A stretch of 11,215 nucleotides of DNA from Spirochaetia bacterium UBA5368 (GTDB lineage: Bacteria > Spirochaetota > UBA4802 > UBA5368), in contig DHPI01000076.1 of assembly GCA_002407865.1 (NCBI GenBank), positions 22,655 to 33,869 on the forward strand, in the 5' to 3' direction. The position numbers were made by a program, and so were the translations under genes. Shown here in pieces: positions 1 through 6,598 of this stretch. The stretch's first letter is position 1; each line of letters starts with the position of its first letter. The notes beneath the pieces were generated by a model. That model was not told the DNA's origin, searched no databases, and saw only the letters and a program-made list of their open reading frames with translations.

Positions 1-1
1 T

Positions 2-712
2 CCATATGATCTTGTCATTCGCGAGCAGATAAAGAAGCTTGAGGGGCGCGTCGCGCGAAATATCTTCATTGGAGATATGCAGATTAACATGCTGCGCGAT
101 TCGTATATCGAAAAGATACAGATGGTATTTGACGGCGGCGCGGAACTGAATCTGATGGATATTGATTGCGATGTTGCGCTGAATCCCGTAACTACATTAT
201 TCAACAAAACCGCGAAGGGCGATGTCGCGGTGCGAAACCTGACCTACAATAACGGTGAATCGATTCTCAAGGCTGCATTAAGCGCCATTTTTGCCATAAA
301 AATTAATCCGCAGACCGGCCTTCCGTCGGATGGCACTATTGCGCTGAAGATGCGGAATATTTCGCTTAAAGGCATTACAATAAAGGGATTCGTTATCCCG
401 CCATTACAGATACCCGAAGCCGATGGAAATGGCGTGATCAAAAACAGCGAATTAACGATTACCGGCATTCGGCTTACAGGACCGGATGTGCGGGGAACCA
501 TCAGCGGTACGGTGATGATTTCACGCTATGCCGGTGGCGCGCCGATAAACCTGGTGATCGAGCTCGATCCTGGATCGGCAATTTTCGAGGAATACCGTGT
601 GCTGTTAGGCTCCATCGCAAAGCAGAACGGTGGTCCGGTCAGAATCACGGTTACCGGCACGCTTCAGAATCCGGCAGTATCGTTTCCCAATACTGCCGGC
701 AATATGCATTGA
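2..712 (+). CDS. gspN: GspN-like type II secretion protein, 3' portion (5' end outside window)
   Basis: The reading frame is open from base 2 to the TGA at 710-712, giving about 236 visible residues; an ATG at 77 lies inside it and is probably not the start. The visible part is rich in beta strands. It has a central stretch LKMRNISLKGITIKGF, then IPEADGNGVIKNSELTITG, then a GTISGTVMIS segment, and ends in a short strand VRITVTGTLQNPAVSF. This pattern of repeated amphipathic strands with a late GTISG turn fits the GspN family of type II secretion proteins (AsmA-like, thought to act in the periplasm or at the outer membrane), which occurs in Leptospira and deltaproteobacteria. The family call rests on remembered sequence character, and a generic AsmA-like protein is the main alternative. 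No other gsp gene is visible; they would lie to the left. The ispH fusion gene starts 27 bases downstream on the same strand, so the two may be co-transcribed. Confidence 0.6.
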   Translation, partial: PYDLVIREQIKKLEGRVARNIFIGDMQINMLRDSYIEKIQMVFDGGAELNLMDIDCDVALNPVTTLFNKTAKGDVAVRNLTYNNGESILKAALSAIFAIKINPQTGLPSDGTIALKMRNISLKGITIKGFVIPPLQIPEADGNGVIKNSELTITGIRLTGPDVRGTISGTVMISRYAGGAPINLVIELDPGSAIFEEYRVLLGSIAKQNGGPVRITVTGTLQNPAVSFPNTAGNMH

Positions 713-739
713 TATGCACACGATCATGGAAACCACATC

Positions 740-2455
740 ATGAAAATAGAACTTGCCCGGCATTCCGGATTTTGCATGGGGGTGCGCGACGCCATTGTGC
801 GCATCGTTACGGAACTGAACACAGCCGACGACGAAATCTGCGTCTACGGCCCGCTTATTCACAACCAGCAGACCATCGATATTCTTCAGAAACGTGGATT
901 GCGCACCATCGATTCGCTTGATGATATCGACGACAGGGCAATTGTTATTCGTACGCACGGAATACCGATTGCCAGTCTCCGGGACATAAAAAGTCGATCG
1001 AGCCGGTGCATTAACCTCACCTGCCCGCGCGTGTCGAAAGTTCAGGGAATAATAAAAAAATATTCGGCTGCCGGGCATTACACGATTATCATCGGAGACA
1101 GGGACCACGCGGAAGTGCTCGGGTTGAAAAGTTACGCCGCGGCGGGTGTTACCGTGGTATCCGATGAAGGCGCTATTGATCGCATCCCGCATGCGGAAAA
1201 ATATATAGTTGTGTCTCAGACAACGCAGGATCTCGACCAATTCAACCGGCTTATCGGGATCATCAGCGCCAGATTAAAGAATCTCACGATATTCAACACG
1301 ATATGCGATTCAACGCATAATCGCCAGAACGACATTCAGTGCGGCATCAAAAGGGGCATTGACACGCTTGTCGTCGTCGGCGGAAAACATTCGGCAAACA
1401 CCATGCGGCTTGCGCAGATGGGCCATGAAGCGGGCATTACCACGTTTCATGTTGAAACCGAAGCCGAGCTCAGCGAGGGCAATTTCGCAACATCAAATTA
1501 TGTGCTGGTCACGGCAGGGGCTTCAACGCCGGCATGGATTATCAACAATGTGATGGAAAAGCTCTACCGGATTAAACAGAAACGCCGCGGCATGTTCGTT
1601 AATATCGTGACGCGGTGTATGGAGTTTTTACTACAGACGAATATTTTGTCATCGGTCGCGGCGTTTTTTATTACGCTTTTCGCGTTGAAGTTTATCGGTA
1701 CGGCGCCGGATTTCCGTATGGCGGCTGTATCATTGCTCTATATTTTCGCGATGTACACTATTAACAATTACTTTGAAATCGAATTCCTTTTTACGCGCAG
1801 TCCCGTAAAATATGCCATACAGAGAAAATACAAACATATACTGACACCGCTTGCGGTGATAGCGCTGCTGGTATCGATGCTCCTCGTTGCATCGAGCGGC
1901 CTGCTGGTTTTTTCAGTGTATCTCGTATCTGTGCTGCTTGGTTCACTCTACTCAACACATTTTGTAAAAAACCTGGTTCATTCCTTGAAGATTCGCCTCT
2001 TTCAAAAGATGTATAATCTGAAAAACGTGGTATCATCCTTTGGATGGGTAATTATCACAACCCTGATTCCGGTTTTGTATTACGGAGCCAAGTTTTCCAG
2101 CGCCATAGCGCTCGGGATATTCGTTTTTTCCATGATTCTTCTTCGAGACATAGTGCTCGATATTATCGCGTTTCAGGGCGATCTCATATTCGGAAGGCAG
2201 TCGCTTCCGACAATGCTTGGAATGAGAAAAACAGGAAGATTATATTATTCGATTATACTCACCGTAACCGTGATATTTGCGCTGCTTTCCATTTTTGAAG
2301 GGAGATACCGATTTTTAATCTTTCTTCTTGTGCTGTTTTACTTCGGATTTGTGTACACTGTTATCGTACACAAGAACTACTATGTCGCGTTGAAATATGA
2401 AATGCTTGCGGATATGAATTTTCTTTTGTTTATCGCGCTCTATTTTGCCGTCTGA
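740..2455 (+). CDS. ispH: IspH (HMBPP reductase) fused to a UbiA-type membrane domain
   Basis: This 571-residue protein has two parts. Residues 1-277 are a full IspH, the [4Fe-4S] enzyme that reduces HMBPP to IPP and DMAPP in the last MEP step. The three cluster cysteines are C12 (GFCMGV), C95 (LTCPRV) and C189 (TICDST). The substrate-site residues are also present: H41 (GPLIHN), H73 (RTHGIP), H123 and E125 (DHAEV), T162 (SQTTQ), S218 and N220 (GKHSAN), and S262 (GASTP). Residues ~295-571 contain roughly nine hydrophobic segments and a UbiA-like signature in the loop at 469-494 (RD, D474, GD481, G485, SLP490). This half should be an integral membrane domain that tethers IspH to the inner membrane. 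Both UbiA Asp-rich motifs are altered: 342-346 is NNYFE, and the Asp expected at 477 is Ala. The reductase call is secure; prenyltransferase activity is uncertain. Start: the ATG at 740 has only a weak upstream purine run (GGAAA), but the IspH N-terminus begins exactly there. Confidence 0.95.
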   Translation: MKIELARHSGFCMGVRDAIVRIVTELNTADDEICVYGPLIHNQQTIDILQKRGLRTIDSLDDIDDRAIVIRTHGIPIASLRDIKSRSSRCINLTCPRVSKVQGIIKKYSAAGHYTIIIGDRDHAEVLGLKSYAAAGVTVVSDEGAIDRIPHAEKYIVVSQTTQDLDQFNRLIGIISARLKNLTIFNTICDSTHNRQNDIQCGIKRGIDTLVVVGGKHSANTMRLAQMGHEAGITTFHVETEAELSEGNFATSNYVLVTAGASTPAWIINNVMEKLYRIKQKRRGMFVNIVTRCMEFLLQTNILSSVAAFFITLFALKFIGTAPDFRMAAVSLLYIFAMYTINNYFEIEFLFTRSPVKYAIQRKYKHILTPLAVIALLVSMLLVASSGLLVFSVYLVSVLLGSLYSTHFVKNLVHSLKIRLFQKMYNLKNVVSSFGWVIITTLIPVLYYGAKFSSAIALGIFVFSMILLRDIVLDIIAFQGDLIFGRQSLPTMLGMRKTGRLYYSIILTVTVIFALLSIFEGRYRFLIFLLVLFYFGFVYTVIVHKNYYVALKYEMLADMNFLLFIALYFAV

Positions 2456-2464
2456 CCGCGCTTT

Positions 2465-2477
2465 CGTGATTATCACG
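2465..2477. terminator. Short hairpin between convergent genes, possible terminator
   Basis: The inverted repeat CGTGA-TTA-TCACG is a perfect 5-bp stem with a 3-base loop. It lies in the 23-base gap between the ispH stop and the stop of the lipoprotein gene on the opposite strand. Its position suits a bidirectional terminator. The stem is short and neither side has a clear T-run, so its function is doubtful. Confidence 0.3.
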
Positions 2478-2478
2478 C

Positions 2479-2907
2479 CTATTCAAACTGGAGATCTTCT
2501 TCTCTGCTCTCGTCGTATATGGTAAATTCCTTCTCGCCGATCACCCTGTGTTTCGACATTATCACCAATTTGTATCCTCCCGGCTCGAGGTTCGCAATAG
2601 CGCCGTATAAAATAGAACGTGCATCATTTATCGTCTCGGTGCGTATTTCAACATCGGACCATACGAGTCCCTTTTTCATGAGCGCAACCCCGACGGTGCG
2701 ATTCTCGCCCGGCGACTTGAACACGAACACCCAGTTGATAGTCTCCGATGCCGAATATTCCGGATTTCCTTCAACGCGCCTGTACGTATTTTCTCCCTCT
2801 TTTTTGAACGCGAATTCGCCGCGTAAACCACCGCATCCAACGCTCATTATGAAAAGCGCAATTGCCGCTGCGATATGCTTTCTGTGTGTCATTATTTTTC
2901 TGTACAT
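2479..2907 (-). CDS. Small putative lipoprotein, function unknown
   Basis: From the ATG at 2907 this is a 142-residue protein. It opens with MYRKIMTHRKH, then a hydrophobic stretch AAAIALFIMS, then SVGC-GG, which reads as a lipoprotein signal with the lipid-bearing Cys at residue 25. The -3 position is Ser rather than Leu; spirochaetal lipoboxes are known to be permissive. The mature part looks like one beta-sandwich domain: INWVFVFKSPGENRTVGVAL, a segment with DVEIRTETIN, then LEPGGYKLVIMSKHRVIGEKEFTIY, typical of an Ig-like fold, ending in an acidic tail (DESREEDLQFE). I do not recognise a named family. A second ATG at 2892 would give a 20-residue signal and is equally plausible; neither has a good ribosome site. 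An open frame reaches back to a TTG at 2955, but that would overlap the upstream gene and disrupt the signal peptide. It is the last gene of the leftward run. Confidence 0.7.
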   Translation of the reverse strand: MYRKIMTHRKHIAAAIALFIMSVGCGGLRGEFAFKKEGENTYRRVEGNPEYSASETINWVFVFKSPGENRTVGVALMKKGLVWSDVEIRTETINDARSILYGAIANLEPGGYKLVIMSKHRVIGEKEFTIYDESREEDLQFE

Positions 2908-2926
2908 GCTATATTTAAGGTGACAA

Positions 2927-3121
2927 TTATTCCACTTTGTACTGGTCCCTGTCAAGCTCTATAACCTTGTCGCTTTCTCTCGATTTTCCGCCGTTATGTC
3001 TGTCTCTTGGCGGGCGCTGCCGCTCGTAATGATTCAGGCCGGTAAAGAAACGCCTTATTACATTGAATGCGAAATAAATGATAAAAAAGAAAACCACTAT
3101 CCTGAAAAGATTTCCGATCAT
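2927..3121 (-). CDS. 64-residue single-pass membrane protein, function unknown
   Basis: I chose the ATG at 3121 because AGGAG sits 7 bases upstream on the minus strand, although the frame stays open to 3184. The product is 64 residues. One transmembrane segment is at about 5-22 (LFRIVVFFFIIYFAFNVI), followed by a basic, hydrophilic tail (RRFFTGLNHYERQRPPRDRHNGG) and an acidic end with DKVIELDRDQYKVE. A short N-terminal anchor, a basic linker and a C-terminal EL/DRDQY-type acidic tail recall small DUF4834-like proteins found near housekeeping genes in several phyla, but I cannot confirm that family. The basic residues just after the membrane segment predict that the tail is cytoplasmic. It lies 100 bases after pdxJ and 19 bases before the chosen lipoprotein start, so it probably belongs to the same transcript as the lipoprotein. 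Confidence 0.7.
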   Translation of the reverse strand: MIGNLFRIVVFFFIIYFAFNVIRRFFTGLNHYERQRPPRDRHNGGKSRESDKVIELDRDQYKVE

Positions 3122-3127
3122 CGATAG

Positions 3128-3132
3128 TCTCC
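3128..3132 (-). promoter_or_regulatory. Ribosome binding site that fixes the start of the small membrane protein
   Basis: The minus strand reads CAGGAGACTATCG directly before the ATG at 3121, giving AGGAG with a 7-base spacer. This is one of the best Shine-Dalgarno matches in the window, and it rules out the longer 85-residue reading. Confidence 0.7.
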
Positions 3133-3221
3133 TGATACAGCCGGTGGTGAAATATGCTTTCTTCCAGTATGAAGGTATCCCCACTTACCGCCGGTTTCGA
3201 AAATAATTCAAGCAAATTGTG

Positions 3222-3950
3222 CTACTTTTTCGAACGTATGATATCCGCCATATCACGTACTGCAGCGGCAAGCCCGGTAAACACGGAGCGCGATATGATT
3301 GAATGGCCGATATTGAGTTCTTCAAGTCCGGGCGTCGCCAGCACGGGAATTACGTTAATATAATTAAGGCCATGACCCGCATTGACCCGCAATCCAACGC
3401 GCAGGGCGGTTTGTGCGGCAATGTATATTCTCTCGAGTTCGCCGGAACTGGCGGGTTCTTGTGCGGCATTGCAGTACGTACCGGTATGAATTTCGATATA
3501 ATCCGCGCCGACCTCTTTCGACATCTCGACAACATCCGGGTCAGGCTCTATAAAAAGGGATATACGTACATTGAGGTCGTGAAACATGCGCACAACCTCG
3601 CTAATTCTTGCGGCGTTGCCGCGTACATCGAGGCCGCCCTCGGTCGTGAGCTCCTGCCGTTTTTCCGGGACCAGTGTAATCTGGTGAGGAACTATCCGCT
3701 TCGCCATCTCGATCACGTCATCGGAAAGCGCCATTTCCAGGTTGTATTTGCCGCGCACCACATCGCGCAGGGCAAGGACGTCATAATCCTGAATATGCCG
3801 CCTGTCTTCACGAAGGTGCACGGTTATGCCGGCCGCACCGTTTTCCTCGCATATGCAGGCCCCTCGAATCGGATCGGGTTCACTTCCGCCGCGGGCCTGC
3901 CGAAGCGTGGCGATATGATCAATATTAACGCATAAAGAAATATCTGGCAT
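3222..3950 (-). CDS. pdxJ: Pyridoxine 5'-phosphate synthase PdxJ
   Basis: PdxJ condenses 1-deoxy-D-xylulose 5-phosphate with 3-amino-2-oxopropyl phosphate to form pyridoxine 5'-phosphate, the ring-closing step of the DXP-dependent vitamin B6 pathway, in the cytoplasm. From the ATG at 3950 the protein is 242 residues, the normal family length. The TIM-barrel signatures are intact: NIDHIATLRQARG near the N-terminus, GITVHLREDRRHIQ at ~41-54, LVPEKRQELTTEGGLD at ~93-108, a SLFIEPD segment, DYIEIHTG, NAGHGLNY with His193, and NIGHSIISRSVF with His216 at the phosphate-binding end. The start was taken at ATG 3950 because GAGG lies 5 bases upstream; a GTG at 3956 would sit right against that site. 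It follows cdaR by 42 bases. Its substrate DXP is made by Dxs, encoded in the same window. Confidence 0.96.
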   Translation of the reverse strand: MPDISLCVNIDHIATLRQARGGSEPDPIRGACICEENGAAGITVHLREDRRHIQDYDVLALRDVVRGKYNLEMALSDDVIEMAKRIVPHQITLVPEKRQELTTEGGLDVRGNAARISEVVRMFHDLNVRISLFIEPDPDVVEMSKEVGADYIEIHTGTYCNAAQEPASSGELERIYIAAQTALRVGLRVNAGHGLNYINVIPVLATPGLEELNIGHSIISRSVFTGLAAAVRDMADIIRSKK

Positions 3951-3992
3951 ACGCACCTCACTTGCTCATGTTTATTAACGAAGGGAATCGCA

Positions 3993-4973
3993 CTACTTTC
4001 TTGCAGCCTTGACGACAACAGTGTCGGGAACAATCAACACAGGTCTGAACGCTTCCCTCTGTGACTTTACAATACATATGACAGGACATACAATTTCGGT
4101 GCTTAACGCCGTCGGCTGTTGCGCAAGCTGCAGCTCGATTTTTTTTACATCCGGTTCTATATACGTTTCAATGGTGTCCGGTGTTACCACGAAATTATCC
4201 TTCAGCGGTTTGCAGTACACAGCCGCGGTAACATCCTTCAGGCTGAATTTATAGGTGTCGAGATCGGAATGTACTTTAATATCAGAATCGATCTTCACGA
4301 GACCTGTACCGTCTATCACTGGAATGCTTACCGAAACCCGCTTTACCTCACATATTACGTCATTCATGTATTCAGTGTCGATCGAAACCTCTTTTGATAT
4401 GCTCTTGTTCTGATCGCTAAGTGAAACAGAATTCGTATAGACTTCATTGATATCCGCAAGTCGGGATTCTGCGCCATATATGGTGATATATTGCGGAAAA
4501 ACTCTGGGGGCGCCGTGAATATACCCTTCAAAGAGATCGCCGGACAGTTTCGTCACAACACGCACCCGCTTGCTTTGCTTCTTTTCAATTGTAAGATAAA
4601 TTTTCTGACGCGAAAAGTCGACACTCAGGCTGTCGGGAATATTGTTTTTAATGAACTCCACAGGAAATCTCTGGTTTTCACCGATAACGGCGTTATCGAG
4701 GTTAACAAAGGCCCGAAGGTTTTTTAAAGATACGTTTTTTAAATCCTCTTTTTTGCCGCTAATTGTAACGCTGACAAACTTGTTATCAGCGTCGGCAACC
4801 ATCAGCAGGTTCGAGAGATTCTTAAATTCAACGGGCACCTTGTATCGCACGTCGCCCATTTTTATGTTGTTTACGTACGTCCAGAGAACCACGGCCGCAA
4901 GAAGGCATACAAGCTTTGCCGTGGTATCACCACTTTTGATTATCCGCTTTATTTCATTCAGGAAATTGCTCAT
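3993..4973 (-). CDS. cdaR: YbbR-domain protein, probable regulator of CdaA
   Basis: This 326-residue protein has a short cytoplasmic N-terminus, one membrane segment at about 18-34 (TAKLVCLLAAVVLWTYV) and a large extracytoplasmic region. That region carries YbbR-type beta repeats: about 44-130 (core NKFVSVTISGKKEDL), about 135-220 (PQYITIYGAESRLADI, the clearest match) and a more divergent third at about 228-323 that ends in PDTVVVKAARK. In Firmicutes, YbbR/CdaR binds the diadenylate cyclase CdaA in the membrane and modulates c-di-AMP synthesis; the same role is inferred here from architecture and position. The start ATG overlaps the cdaA stop as ATGA (4970-4973), which points to translational coupling and roughly matched production. 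Firmicute operons usually continue with glmM, whereas here pdxJ follows. Confidence 0.88.
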   Translation of the reverse strand: MSNFLNEIKRIIKSGDTTAKLVCLLAAVVLWTYVNNIKMGDVRYKVPVEFKNLSNLLMVADADNKFVSVTISGKKEDLKNVSLKNLRAFVNLDNAVIGENQRFPVEFIKNNIPDSLSVDFSRQKIYLTIEKKQSKRVRVVTKLSGDLFEGYIHGAPRVFPQYITIYGAESRLADINEVYTNSVSLSDQNKSISKEVSIDTEYMNDVICEVKRVSVSIPVIDGTGLVKIDSDIKVHSDLDTYKFSLKDVTAAVYCKPLKDNFVVTPDTIETYIEPDVKKIELQLAQQPTALSTEIVCPVICIVKSQREAFRPVLIVPDTVVVKAARK

Positions 4974-5779
4974 TTAATGGAATACATCTCCTCGTACGCG
5001 GTTTTGGGATTCATAAAGTAAATAATCATGTTCTTTATGTCCGAGTACTTGATTCGCGAATAGAGCTTGCCATTGACCATGATCGATATATTGCCGGTTT
5101 CTTCGGAAGTGACGATTACGAGGGCATCGGTTTCCTCGGCGATTCCCAGCGCGGCCCTGTGGCGGGCGCCGTGATGTTTTTTTAGTTGGCGCGAATCGCT
5201 GAGCGGAAGATAGCACGCGGCGGCCGAGATACGGGCTTCCTGTATTATAATCGCGCCGTCGTGCAATGCGGTATTCGGAAAAAATATTGTGCGAATAATT
5301 TCGTCGCTGATAACGGCATTGATCGCCACGCCGGATTCTATGTAACTTCGAAGACCCGTATTTCGCTCGATCACTATTAATGATCCAATTTTTTCCTCGG
5401 ACATGGCTACGATCGAACTGACGAGCTCGTCGAGCGGAAACGTGTCGTTGCTGATGGCGCTTGCAATCCAGTTGCGCTGGCCGAATTGCGTCAGCAACCG
5501 CCGCAGTTCCGGCTGAAAGAGAATGATTACTGCTATCACAACATATGTCGTAAGCGTCGTAATAAGCCAGTTCAGAGTATCCAGTCGAAGCACCTGGGAA
5601 AGCAGGGCGACAATAAGTATTGCGCCAATACCCTTGACAAGCTGCATCGCTCTGGTGTTGGCAAAAAACCTGTAGACCCAGTAAAAAAGGAACGCGACCA
5701 GCACGATATCGAGCAGTATCCGGAAATAATCCCAGAACTGGATCACATAGTACACGATGTTTTCAAAAAGAGTTTCCAT
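4970..5779 (-). CDS. cdaA: Diadenylate cyclase CdaA (DisA_N domain)
   Basis: CdaA joins two ATP molecules into the second messenger c-di-AMP. The 269-residue protein has the standard layout: three transmembrane helices at about 17-37, 45-63 and 67-88, a short coupling segment (QPELRRLLTQFG), then the cytoplasmic DisA_N catalytic domain at about 105-235. The catalytic DGA is at 174-176 (LHDGAIII), and the nucleotide-binding GxRHRAA motif is at 204-210, here with Ala where many CdaA proteins have Thr. The SEETG segment near 225-229 is also typical. Both halves of the active site are present, so the enzyme should be active, presumably as a dimer. The gene overlaps the end of folP by 17 bases and the start of cdaR by 4, so translation of the three is likely coupled. 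The start ATG at 5779 fits the usual CdaA N-terminus; the ribosome site is only a weak G-rich run. Confidence 0.95.
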   Translation of the reverse strand: METLFENIVYYVIQFWDYFRILLDIVLVAFLFYWVYRFFANTRAMQLVKGIGAILIVALLSQVLRLDTLNWLITTLTTYVVIAVIILFQPELRRLLTQFGQRNWIASAISNDTFPLDELVSSIVAMSEEKIGSLIVIERNTGLRSYIESGVAINAVISDEIIRTIFFPNTALHDGAIIIQEARISAAACYLPLSDSRQLKKHHGARHRAALGIAEETDALVIVTSEETGNISIMVNGKLYSRIKYSDIKNMIIYFMNPKTAYEEMYSIK

Positions 5780-6587
5780 GCGCCCCGGGAGCCCTTTGTA
5801 GCATTTCTATTGCGGCAAGCGCAAGCCTGTGCGCCTTTACATCATGCACCCTGACAATATCGGCGCCATTCAGCGCGGCGGCGGCATGCAGCGCTATTGT
5901 CGCGGGAAGTCTGTCGAAATCCCCCTCGAACAGGCGACCAATCATCGATTTGCGTGAAACGCCGATAAGAAGCGGCAGGCCAAGCGATTTAAAATATGCG
6001 GCGTTTTTTACAAGCGTATAATTATCCTCGACCGATTTGCCGAATCCAATTCCCGGATCGAGTATTATTTTTTCCCGTTGTATGCCTTTTTCTACCGCCC
6101 GCTCTACGGAATCGCGCAAAAATTTGTATACCTCATTTACAACATTACCGTATACAGTGTCGTGCTGCATCGTTTGAGGGGTCCCCCGCATGTGCATAAT
6201 GACTGCCCCCGCGTTAAATGCGGCTATTACCGACGCCATCGATTCGTCATGACACAGTCCGCTGATGTCGTTGATGATCGAGGCGCCCGCACGCAACGCC
6301 GCATCGGCCACGGCGGACTTTGTTGTATCCACGGAAATTTCAATATTGATGTTACGGGATATATATTCGATCACGGGGCATACGCGGTCAATTTCTTCCT
6401 GGACGGGCACCGGCGCGGCTCCAGGCCGCGACGACTCGCCGCCAATATCGAGAAAATCAGCGCCTTCGTCGGCAATGTCGTGCGCCCGTCTGATGGCGCT
6501 ATCATAGTCGGCATATCGCCCTCCGTCGTAAAACGAATCCGGCGTGACATTAAGAATTCCCATAATTTTTGTGCGAGCTTTTTGCAT
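5763..6587 (-). CDS. folP: Dihydropteroate synthase FolP
   Basis: FolP joins 6-hydroxymethyl-dihydropterin diphosphate to p-aminobenzoate to give dihydropteroate in folate synthesis, and is the known sulfonamide target. The 274-residue protein carries all the family signatures in order: MGILNVTPDSFYDGG at 9-23, DIGGESSRPGA at 47-57 (p-aminobenzoate loop), SVDTTK at 85-90, IINDISG at 104-110, HMRGTPQTMQ at 132-141, LDPGIGFGK at 176-184, IGVSRKSMIG at 208-217 (pterin/phosphate Lys213) and RVHDV at 246-250. Length and motifs are normal, so it should be functional. The ATG at 6587 has AGGA about nine bases upstream and sits just before the conserved core. It begins 11 bases after the stop of the barrel protein gene and overlaps cdaA by 17 bases, placing it inside the packed run. 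Confidence 0.97.
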   Translation of the reverse strand: MQKARTKIMGILNVTPDSFYDGGRYADYDSAIRRAHDIADEGADFLDIGGESSRPGAAPVPVQEEIDRVCPVIEYISRNINIEISVDTTKSAVADAALRAGASIINDISGLCHDESMASVIAAFNAGAVIMHMRGTPQTMQHDTVYGNVVNEVYKFLRDSVERAVEKGIQREKIILDPGIGFGKSVEDNYTLVKNAAYFKSLGLPLLIGVSRKSMIGRLFEGDFDRLPATIALHAAAALNGADIVRVHDVKAHRLALAAIEMLQRAPGAHGNSF

Positions 6588-6598
6588 ATAACGGATTC

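Noticed and set aside
605..1240. Open 211-codon frame on the minus strand across the gspN end and ispH
   Set aside because: It lies antisense to a fully conserved IspH domain, has no recognisable domain of its own, and its composition reads like the reverse of the ispH codons.
2927..3184. Longer 85-residue version of the small membrane protein
   Set aside because: The extra 21 codons precede a strong AGGAG-ATG start at 3121 and would put a charged and polar leader before the membrane segment.
3122..3221. Possible promoter or structured leader between pdxJ and the small membrane protein
   Set aside because: I looked for -10/-35 pairs and stable stems on the minus strand. Only weak matches and a distant CCGGCGG/CCACCGG pairing with a mismatch were found, so no site is called apart from the ribosome binding site.
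3303..3935. Open 210-codon frame on the plus strand opposite pdxJ
   Set aside because: It is fully contained in the antisense of pdxJ, whose motifs are intact. The frame shows no family signature and has no ribosome site of note.
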